64,000 nucleotides of DNA from Parietaria judaica (lineage: Eukaryota > Streptophyta > Magnoliopsida > Rosales > Urticaceae): the NCBI GenBank assembly GCA_954871525.1, contig OX940861.1, positions 10,338,842 through 10,402,841 of the forward strand. The letters are read 5' to 3'. The notes below the pieces were generated by a model, which was given only the letters and a program-made list of their open reading frames with translations, was not told the DNA's origin and did no database searches. Positions within the stretch are counted from its first letter, which is position 1, and each line of letters begins with the position of its first letter. Both the position numbers and the translations under genes were made by a program. Of the stretch, positions 20,812-30,000 are shown one piece after another.

Positions 20812-22149
20812 GGGATAATAACGGCATAAGTCTTCAACCTTTACTCAATTGGGGTGGCATAGCTCCAACTCCATTTAATAACGGAAAAGTAACGAAAGAT
20901 GGTTTCCATCCAAATTCTATTAACAGACGTTAACTTTGGCCACGTCACCGTTTCTGCGTTGCCACGTCATCCACGTCATAAGCAACAATATATGCAGACA
21001 CGTCATTAGATAACAAAAATTTCTTTACAATTTTCGGCAGAGGGTGGGACTCGAACTCTGCTCGTGCGCATGGAATGGCTTTGTTCTAGCCAATGCACCA
21101 AGTGCTATTTCGTTACTGCGTTCAGTACAATTGTATATATATACAATAAAATATTGCATCATAGTTGCTTGCTTTTATAAAAAAAATTATTTTTATGTAT
21201 GTTTACATCACTTGAAATTAAAAGGACTATTGTTTAATATGATTTGCTCAAAAAATATTATTTTTTTATTTATTAAATTTTTTTTTTGACACAATTACAA
21301 TTTTGAGATATATTCATATAATCATTTTTTATCAAAAGATATTTTTTTATTAAAGATTTATCAGAATATATTATTTCAAAATAATTTAAATATAATCCCA
21401 TTTTAAAAATACCCCACAACATTTTTATTTTAAAATAAAATACGACATTTTCATTTCAAAATACTTAAGTATATATTGCATGAATATACGTTGACAACAT
21501 TGTCATTGGGTTTACTTTTTTTTGTCCGAAAAACTCAAACCGAGATACGGGTAAAAAAAGTCAACTCGAGACCGGGCCAAAAAATTAAACTAGTGATCAG
21601 ACCAATAAAGTAAACCCGGAACCGGTCCAAAAAAGTCAACTCGAGATCGATTTGAAAAACTCAAATTGAGATTGTTCCGAAAAATCACCCCAAGATAGGT
21701 TCGGAAAAATTCAACCGATACAGACAAAAAATTACCCCAACACCGAATCCGAAAAATTCAACCCGAGCTCGATCCAAAAAAATCAACTCGAAACGCAGCT
21801 CTGAAAAAGGCATGTATGATTAATCAATGTAACTTATTGCTAGATATATATATTCATATTATTGAATTATAGAATGTTGATTTAGAATGAAGGATTAAGA
21901 AATATAAATAATCAAAAAAATTCTAGAATCGTGAAAGATGTATGTATATATATATAACTTCACTATAAGCAAACATCAAGTAACGGTGGTAGGGTGGATA
22001 AGACATTTTGTATCCAAGCTCACAACCATGTATCGGATCTCACCTTTGCTGAAAATGGAACGTTCGTTACTTTCGCCGCTATTAGATGGGGTTAGGGTTA
22101 TGCCGCCCCAGTTGAGTAAAGGTTGAGGACTTATACCCGCTATTATCCC
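20812..22149. mobile_element. MULE-type element (1,338 bp) directly upstream of P450 gene A
   Basis: The left end starts gggataataacggcataag and the right end in reverse gggataatagcgggtataag; pairing continues through cctttactcaa and beyond for about 100 bp. An exact 9-bp duplication ttattataa flanks it at 20803-20811 and 22150-22158. The interior holds a tRNA-like module on the minus strand (about 21037-21115) and a degenerate array around aaaaaagtcaactcgag (21530-21800). No transposase is seen. The element ends 77 bp before the TATA box of gene A. Confidence 0.9.
21037..21115 (-). other. tRNA-like / SINE-like Pol III module inside MULE element
   Basis: Read on the minus strand, tggtgcattgg resembles an A box and gttcgagtc matches the B-box consensus GWTCRANNC, at tRNA-like spacing. 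No full cloverleaf with acceptor stem could be confirmed by eye, so it is called tRNA-like only. Confidence 0.45.
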
Positions 22150-22225
22150 TTATTATAATCATGAGCCGGCCTTCTATTATGTCGGTCCACTAGAAGGTCA
22201 AACCCAATCCGCGTCACGTCCCGAC

Positions 22226-22233
22226 TATAAATA
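22226..22233 (+). promoter_or_regulatory. TATA box of P450 gene A
   Basis: TATAAATA lies 38 bp before the conserved ATG at 22271. That is close for a plant leader, so either the leader is very short or transcription starts near 22258. The upstream MULE ends at 22149, so all other promoter input must come from within or beyond that element. Confidence 0.6.
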
Positions 22234-22270
22234 GCGTGCCAAGCTAGCCCAATTTCATTCCATGCCCAAA

Positions 22271-24030
22271 ATGGAAAGTCAACACATCTACTTCTACACC
22301 AGCTTATTAGCTCCTGCGATCGTTCTCATCTTTTTCCTCTTCAAGCGCTTCATCGGACTCAATACCCATCGCTCGAAAAATCCACCGCCGAGCCCACCGG
22401 CGTTCCCGGTCATCGGCCACCTCCACCTCCTCAAGGAACCGATCCATCGCACTCTCGGTTCGCTCTCCGGCAAGTACGGCGACGTGATCTCCCTCCGCTG
22501 CGGGGCCCGCAGAGTCCTCCTTGTCTCCTCTGCGGCCGCCGCGGAAGAGTGCTTTGGCAAAAACGACCTCGTTTTCGCCAACCGGCCAGACATGCTCTCC
22601 AGCAAGATCTTCCACTACAACAGCTCTACTGTCGCCTCCGCCAACTACGGAGACCACTGGCGCAATCTCCGCCGGATCATGACGCTCGAGCTCTTCTCCT
22701 CGTCCCGCCTCGCCGCTTTCTCGGCCCTGAGGGAAGCGGAGGTTCAGCTGATGGTCGAGGAGATCCGTCTAAGCTGCGATGAAGGTGAGAGTTGTTTCGA
22801 AAATTGTAGTTAGATAGAAAAATACTCAAAATGGATTAGATTTATATTTCGATACGTACAGAGAAAAACCAGAGCAAGATCGATCTGAAGTCAAAGTTCA
22901 ACGAGATCGCGTTCAACGTGATGACGATGATCCTCGTCGGGAAGAGATTCTACGGCGAGCACGTGGAGGACGCCGCGGAGGCCAAGAAGATTCGCGATGT
23001 GATTCGGAAGGGCGTCGAGCTCTGTGGTGCGACGAATCTCGGGGATTTCTTGCCGTTTGTTCAGTGGCTCGACCTTCTGGGAACAGAGAGGAAGATGGTT
23101 CGGCTGATGAAGGAGCTGGACAAGTTCTTGCAGGATCTGGTCAACGAGCGGCGAGGGGTGTCGTCGGAGAAGAAGTACGTCGTTGACGGCCTGTTGGCGA
23201 TGCAGGAAGCCGAGCCGGAGACTTACACCGACGAGATAATCAAGGGCATGGTTCTGGTAAGAATCTATATAATCCCCATTAAATGTGTAAAATTGATGTA
23301 GTACTGAACAGTTAGTATACTTTCGAATAGAAGTTCTCATATTCCCTACTGAAATGTTTTATTCCTTAATAATCAAGGGAAAAAAAACGTACCATCATTG
23401 AGTAAGATGTTGAGAGTTTTTTTTTTGGTCCAGATTCTACTCGTTGCCGGGACTGACACTGCCTCGTCAACGATGGAGTGGGCAATGTCGCTTCTCCTAA
23501 ACCACCCTAACGCAATGGCCCGAGTCAAGGCCGAGATAGACACCGCTACCGAGCACGGCCACCCGCTGAGCGAGCACGATTTGCCGAAGCTGAGCTACCT
23601 CCACAGCGTGATCAATGAAGCGCACCGCCTTTACCCACCGGTCCCGCTACTAGTGCCCCATGAGTCGTCCGGCCCGTGTACGGTCGGTGGCTACGACGTG
23701 CCCCCCGGCATGATGCTGCTTGTCAACGCATGGGCAATCCACCGCGATCCACGGGTCTGGGAAGACCCCACGAAGTTCTTGCCAGAGAGGTTTGAGGGCA
23801 GGAGCGAGGAGGGGTTTCGGTTGATTCCGTTCGGCGCCGGGCGGCGAGGCTGCCCTGGGGCCGGACTCGGGAACCGGGTTGTGGGTTTGACGCTAGGCTC
23901 GCTGATTAAGTCGTTTGATTGGGAGAGGATTGGGGATGAGGAAGTGGACATGAGTGAAGGGATAGGGCTTTCCATGCCCAAGGCTGTGCCTTTGGAGGCC
24001 CTTTGCTCTCCGCGCCATTTGGTAGCGTAG
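22271..24030 (+). CDS. CYP81: CYP81-like cytochrome P450 gene A, intact
   Basis: Three exons, 22271-22784, 22862-23256 and 23434-24030, join in frame to 501 residues with GT...AG introns of 77 and 177 bp. The product should be an ER-anchored, heme-thiolate monooxygenase. An N-terminal membrane segment (about residues 8-26) is followed by the proline hinge PPPSPPAFPVIGH, C-helix WRNLRRIM, I-helix oxygen-binding AGTDT (308-312), K-helix EAHR (365-368), PERF (420-423), and the heme loop FGAGRRGCPG with ligand Cys443. The overall wording is that of the CYP81 family, whose members modify isoflavonoids, lignans, indoles and related compounds. The substrate cannot be predicted. The start follows ATG 22271, conserved in the neighbours; ATG 22262 in frame adds three residues. 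Confidence 0.93.
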
Positions 24031-24442
24031 AATTGGCTTTGAACTTTTTTTTAATAATGGCTAATATACATGTGTTATATTAGACTTTGGCTTCTTATAA
24101 ATGAGTCCATTACCCGTTAATATTAGATGTGTGATTGTTAGGAATTACTTAACAATTGTCCGAATGATATCTATAAGAATTCAACTAATCAACCACCCTG
24201 GCAACTGGTGACCCTTAAAATGTAGTATATGTAGTATAATAGCTCTAAAAAATAAGAAACTAAAAGATAATATATAAATTATCAATATCTCATGCATAGA
24301 AACAAAGAAAATGTCTTGAAAATTTTAAGTGCTCCCCTATAAAGTTGCTTGCCAACTTAAGTGAGACAAATACAATATCACGTTTTTTTTTTTTGATATA
24401 TGAGCGTATGCACGTGCATACGCTCGTGGATATGTAGCTCCA
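24031..24442. other. intergenic DNA after P450 gene A
   Basis: AT-rich 3' flank of gene A with no open frame of note and no repeat boundary found. Confidence 0.5.
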
Positions 24443-24957
24443 CCTACGTGATCCTCTTACGCTTCGGCGTGAGCAGAGTCTTCCTGCCTCTTGGTCTCTT
24501 CTGCAACCGCCGCGGAAGAGTGCTTTGGCAAAAACGACCTCGTTCAGTATGGAAAAAATGGCCCGCCATGCTCTCCAGCAAGATCTTCCAGTATGACAAC
24601 TCTATTGTCGCCTCCGCCAACTATGAAGAGCATTGGCGCAATCTCCGCCGGATCATGGCGCTCGAGCTCTTCTCCTGGTCCCGCCTCACCGCTTTCTCAG
24701 CCATGAGGGAAGCAGAGATTCGGCTCATGATCGAAGAGATCCATCAGAGCTGCGATTAAGGCGATAGCCGTTTCCAAAAAATTGCAATTAAATGGAAAGT
24801 ACTCAAAAATGTAGTGCGAGTGTTTATAGAGATTGAATTCGATAACAAGATCAAGATCGATCTGACGTCAAAGTTCCGCGAGACCGCGTTCAATGTGATG
24901 ATGACGATGCCGAGCCGGAGTCTTACACCAATGAGATAATTAAGGGCATGGTTTATC
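24443..24957 (+). pseudogene. CYP81: truncated CYP81-like pseudogene fragment
   Basis: The fragment starts inside exon 1 at the equivalent of YGDVILLRFG. It runs through a frameshifted AAEECFGKNDL and SSKIFQYDNSIVASANYEEH, continues with WRNLRRIMALELFSWSRL, and meets a stop (gattaa) at the exon 1 end. After an intron-like stretch, exon 2 begins (aagatcgatctgacgtcaaag) but jumps from the MMTM region directly to AEPESYTNEIIKGMV, an internal deletion. The N-terminal exon 1 half and all of exon 3 are missing. It is the remains of another tandem copy between genes A and B. Confidence 0.9.
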
Positions 24958-25352
24958 AAAGCTTGTTAATATTGTTATGACATGAGATTGGATGTACTCT
25001 ATATAATATATAAATTTAAGTATATATATATATTTTAAAATTATCTGTATAATATTTATTGATAACGGGTTTATCCTTCGATAATCATTAATAAATATTA
25101 ATAACGATAAACTAATTCGTATAAGTTATCCATCAATAAATTAGTAAACTACAGCAACTTGAATCTTTGTTGTAATATGTGAATTGTGATGGTTGATAAT
25201 TACTATCCATTGTCCGAATCAATATTTACTATCCGTTAACCTCTAAGCAAATAGTTTACTTTATTCTCATTCCGGCAATATTTTACTAAAGTTAAGGAAA
25301 GTGTCAACCTTACCTAATGAGTACTTTTACAGTTTTACTACTAACTAGTACT
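24958..25352. other. intergenic DNA between P450 fragment and MULE element
   Basis: AT-rich, no gene or repeat boundary identified. Confidence 0.45.
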
Positions 25353-25361
25353 TACAAATTT

Positions 25362-26024
25362 GGGTTAATTGCGGCATAAATTCCTAACCTTTAGTCAACT
25401 GGAGCGGCATAGCCCCGACTCCATTTAATAGCGGCGGAAATACAAAAAAGTCAACCCGAGAATGAAAAAAAAAACAACTCATAGCCGATCCGAGAAAGTG
25501 AACCCAAAACCGGCCCGAAAAGTGAACTCGAGCCAAGTCTAAAAAAGTTTACCCAAACCCGCGTCAAAAAATAAACCCAAGCCCGGTCTAAAAAAATTAA
25601 CCCCAACCCGCGTCAAAAAAGTCAAGCATAGTGATCGCAAAAATTATGTCACTTATTAAGATATTTCGTTATATTTGAATTCTTATTTTTACTACATTTT
25701 GACACAATTTGGGTTTGTTCTAGTGGCAAGGGCGTGTCGATGAAGGGCTGATAGCATGAATTCGAATCCCTTCATCGCCAATTATTTTTCAATTATCAGG
25801 ATGATGTGATGATGACGCTGGGCTGACGAAGGAAGCTGACGTGGCCGATAGAGAGAGGGCGGGTCTGACGTGGCAGCCACGCGGATGAGGGTCGCTCGCC
25901 ATGTCACCATTGACTAAAATATTAACAGAGTTCAACATTTCGGTGCTTCCGCCGCTATTAAATGAGGTTGGGGTTATGCCGTCCCAATTGACTAAAGGTT
26001 AAGGATTTATGCCGTAATTAACCC
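25362..26024. mobile_element. MULE-type element (663 bp) upstream of P450 gene B
   Basis: The ends are gggttaattgcggcataaat and, in reverse, gggttaattacggcataaat, with pairing for about 80 bp. Near 9-bp duplications flank it: tacaaattt (25353-25361) and tacaaagtt (26025-26033), 8 of 9 alike. The interior has the same aaaaagtcaacccgag-type degenerate array (25447-25630) and a tRNA-like module (25715-25775) as the 20812 element, so they are one family. Confidence 0.85.
25715..25775 (+). other. tRNA-like module inside MULE element
   Basis: tagtggcaagg resembles an A box and aattcgaatccc a B box with one mismatch. This parallels the module in the 20812 element. Not a confirmed tRNA gene. Confidence 0.35.
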
Positions 26025-26241
26025 TACAAAGTTTTACAGTAGTAGGAATATATGCCGAGAAATTCACCCTTTTCATATATTTTTGTCACAATACAAATAT
26101 TCCTAAAATGTAGGGTCAACTAACTCAAATGCCAAACACACATAAATAATAGAGTAGAGAAAGATTTGTGTTTGTAATGATAAGAAAGATTTGTGTTTGT
26201 AATGATCAAAAGCTTACTGATTCTATTTCATTACTTCATAT

Positions 26242-26718
26242 CAAGGTTCGACTTTTCCACGATTATCTTCGATAATTTTCGATTATCCGTCTTGCCAGTA
26301 GTTATCGGCAAGACGGCCATGCCAGTATTTTTCCATGATTTTTGTCGAAAATCAGCAAACATCTTGAAAATAACTAAAATATGGTACTTTTCAATAAATT
26401 TTGCATTTTTCGATGATTTTATTCGAGTATTTACATATGTGAGAGTGAGACTATATTTTATTTACCTCTGGTTGAGTACGAAATGATTTTATTTTTGGCA
26501 TTATAATGTTTTATCAACATTATAAACTTAGTAAATATATTCTTAAAAATATTTTAGTGATTTTTCATCGATAATCCTCGATAAGTGTCGATAATCCTCG
26601 ATAAGTGTTGGTAATGATAATCTACAGTGTTTATTAGTTTTCCGTCGATTAATCGGCAAGCATAAATCCGTAAAAAACGGCAAGCGATTTATCGACAAAT
26701 TCGGCAAGTTGAACCTTG
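26242..26718. mobile_element. probable MITE with caaggttc ends (477 bp)
   Basis: The ends caaggttcgactt and, in reverse, caaggttcaactt are inverted. The interior is dominated by cgataatcctcgataag-type words and by ttatcggcaag and its reverse. The flanks do not show a clear duplication (cttcatat against ttctgttgttcatat), so the superfamily, possibly hAT, is uncertain. Confidence 0.5.
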
Positions 26719-27023
26719 TTCTGTTGTTCATATACATATTGTCATATTGAAAGATGTCAAATCACTCGCGTTTGTATAAAAATGACAACAAACTTGTACT
26801 AATTTCCTAACTAAGTAAGCAATAACCAAATGGTGTGCTGACGTGGAAATAATGGGGACTGACTGGGATAGTTGCTGATGTCACGGACGCAGGAAGAATG
26901 AGGCGAGGATGACGTGGCATCCTCCGTAACAAACACAATCTGCTTCATATTCAAGCAATCGTACCTCTCGTCGATTATAAGATCACAACGCCAAAACACA
27001 CACAAATTCAGTTAAACTCCAAA

Positions 27024-30000
27024 ATGGGAAGTCAACTCATCTACTACTTGTACACGGGCTTATTAGCTCCGGCGATCGTGATTATCTTCTTCCTCTTCAA
27101 ACGCTTCATCGGATTCAATACCCATCCCTCGAAAAACCCACCGCCGAGCCCACCAGCATTTCCGGTAATCGGTCACCTCCACCTCCTCAAGGAACCGATC
27201 CACCGCACTCTCCGTTCCCTCTCCGATAGATATGGCGACGTGATCCTCCTCCGCTTCGGGGCCCGCAGAGTCCTCGTCGTCTCCTCTGCGGCGGCCGTTG
27301 AAGAGTGCTTTGGCAAAAACGACCTCGTTTTCGCCAACCGGCCCGCCATGCTAGCGACCAAGATCTTCCACTACAACAAATCTACCGTCGCCTCAGCCAA
27401 CTACGGAGACCACTGGCGCAACCTCCGCCGGATCATGACACTAGAGCTCTTCTCCTCATCTCGCCTTGCCGCTTTCTCGGGGCTGAGGGAAGCGGAGGTT
27501 CGGCTCATGATGGAAGAGATCCGCCGGAGCTGCGACGAAGGTGAGAAAAATTACGGTTAAATAAATATAAAATACATATCCAAAATCAAAGTAGAAATTC
27601 GTAGGCAGCTTTCCAAATTTTGGTAGTCTACACTGTTTCACATGTGTCTCTTGAGTCGAAGCTCCTGCAGTGCCTCCTCCTCCTCACCCGCCATGTTGGT
27701 CTTCTTAAGCGAACAAAGATTCCATCTTTCAGTGACAGAATTTCGATGAGAAAATTGGTCCGCGGTAGAGAGAGAAGAAACCCTTTTCAGTTCACGTAAA
27801 ATCTCTCTGTGCGGACTAAGTGTTCGATAAAATGCCTGACTTAAAGTTCGTAGTCCAAATCTGATTTTCGGCCCGCCTCTACGCCCATATCAGATTGTTA
27901 GTGTTTTACGTCCCGCACATTCGTGGAAAATGTTTCATAGGTGCACATGAAGCTCCAAGTGAGAATGACTCACTTTATTGAGACTTTGTCCCGACTTGGT
28001 CTCTACCGGTTAAGCGGTGTGAATCCTTGTGATTCTTTGTCTTTGTGCTACTCTGGAATCCTTTCCGGTGGTAGGATTAGTTTCCCGGGACCATGTAACC
28101 CATCAATGGGAGTGATGGATCCGAAAGGGAAACAACGTGGAGAAATAAAGTTGGGCTTACGTCCAGTGATATCGGCGGCACGCCAAGGGCGGGCCGGCCG
28201 GGAGCAATGAAGATCCTTTGTTGGAACGTCCGGGGATTATGCAATCCCCGGGCGAGGACCCGCTTACGAAGACTTATTTGTAAGCGGAAGCCGGACATCG
28301 TTTTTCTTTCGGAGACGAAGTTGAGCGGTGTTCGGGTGGAGAGATTAAAGCGTCAAAGTAATATGCCCAACGGGTTCGGGGTTCATGCCGAGGGTCTTAG
28401 TGGTGGAATTCACATTCTTTGGAATGACGCGGTGGAGGTCGATATCCGTAGCTTTAGCAAACGGCATATCGACGTGGGAGTTAGAGACGAGCTAGGGGTG
28501 ACGTCAAGGTTCACGGGTTTTTACGGGGACCCGATTGAAGCTTCTCGGCACCTCTCGTGGGAGCTTCTACGTCGGCTTCATAACGGCGACACAAGCCCGT
28601 GGATGTGCGCGGGATATTTCAACGAGGTGCTTTACGAGTTCGAGCATGTGAGCCGGGTGCGGAGGAAGACGGCTTGCATGGATCGCTTCGCCGATGCACT
28701 CGAGGTATGTGATCTTCTCGACTTGGGTTTTGTAGGTGAACCGTGCACTTGGAGCAATATGCAAGTGGGCGAACGGAACGTCCAAAGCCGACTCGATCGA
28801 GCGTGCGCAAACCCGGCATGGAAGTCGGTTTACCCGTCGGGGAATGTGAAAGTTTTGGGCTTTTGGGGCTCGGATCATAGAGCGCTTCTCATCAACACGG
28901 GCCCGGACCCGATGGTGCATAACCCCAACTCGGCCGTGGGGAGGAGATGGGCCTTTGAGCCGAGTTGGCTCTTAAACGACGGATGCGCCGAGGTGGTCCG
29001 CGATGCGTGGGGTTCGGGTGGAACCGACCGGGTTTCAAGAGGGTGTGCGGCAAGTCTCGGGAAGTGTCAAAAGGCCCTTCGCGTATGGGCGGGCACGACC
29101 TTTGGCAACCGGGAGAAGAGAATCAAAGCGCTCTCGGAGCGGATTGAGCATCTTCACAAAGCGGATTTTACTCCGGAAACAAGAGCCGTCTTGAGGTCCT
29201 TGAACGAGGAACGAGACTCGCTCCTTGTGGTGGAAGAGTATCATTGGAAGCAACGGGCGAGGGCCGATTGGTTACGCGGAGGGGATAGAAACACGACTTA
29301 CTTCCACGCTCGTGCCACGCGCCGGAGGACGCAAAACCAAATCCGAGGTATCTTGAACGAGACCGGGGAATGGGTGACATCGGAGAAGGATGTTCGAGAA
29401 GTGCTTGACAAATACTTCTCGAACATCTATTCTTCGAACGGCGCCTCGGAGAGGGATTTCGGCTTGATCACGACGGAGGACGTTGCTTCTATTTCGGCGG
29501 GGCAACGGGAGATCACCGAGGAGAGGTTCACCGCGGACGAGATCAATGCCGCCCTATCCTCATTGGGCCCTCGGAAGGCGCCGGGCCCCGACGGCTTCCA
29601 CGCCATCTTCTTCCAAAAACTTTGGGGGACTGTGGGGCCGGCGATTCGTGAAGAGTGTTTGGATATTCTTAACGGGAGGAGGAGTGTGAGAGCATGGAAC
29701 GCTACCAACATCGTGCTCTTGCCAAAGGTGAAGAACCCAAGGAGAGTACAAGACTTCCGACCGATCAGTTTGTGCAACGTGCTCCTCAAGCTCGTTTCCA
29801 AAGTGGTCGCTAACCGGATAAAAGGCGCCCTCGCCTCCGTCATCTCGGACGCTCAAAGCGCCTTCGTTCCCGGACGCTTGATTACGGACAACGCCGCCAT
29901 CGCCTACGAGCTTCTTCATTCTATCCGGCAAATCCGTTATCAAAAGAAGGGGGCGATGGCCATAAAGCTCGATATGAGCAAAGCTTATGACCGGGTCGAA

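Noticed and set aside
20409..20933. 174-codon open frame rich in Arg-Glu
   Set aside because: Runs through a GA microsatellite and across a MITE boundary and its flanking duplication, so it cannot be an evolved gene.
21037..21115. possible genuine tRNA gene on the minus strand
   Set aside because: B box is good, but I could not find a complete acceptor stem or anticodon arm; kept only as a tRNA-like module.
24400..24759. 119-codon plus-strand frame as an independent gene
   Set aside because: It is a frameshifted exon 1 fragment of a CYP81-like pseudogene lacking start, exon 3 and part of exon 2.
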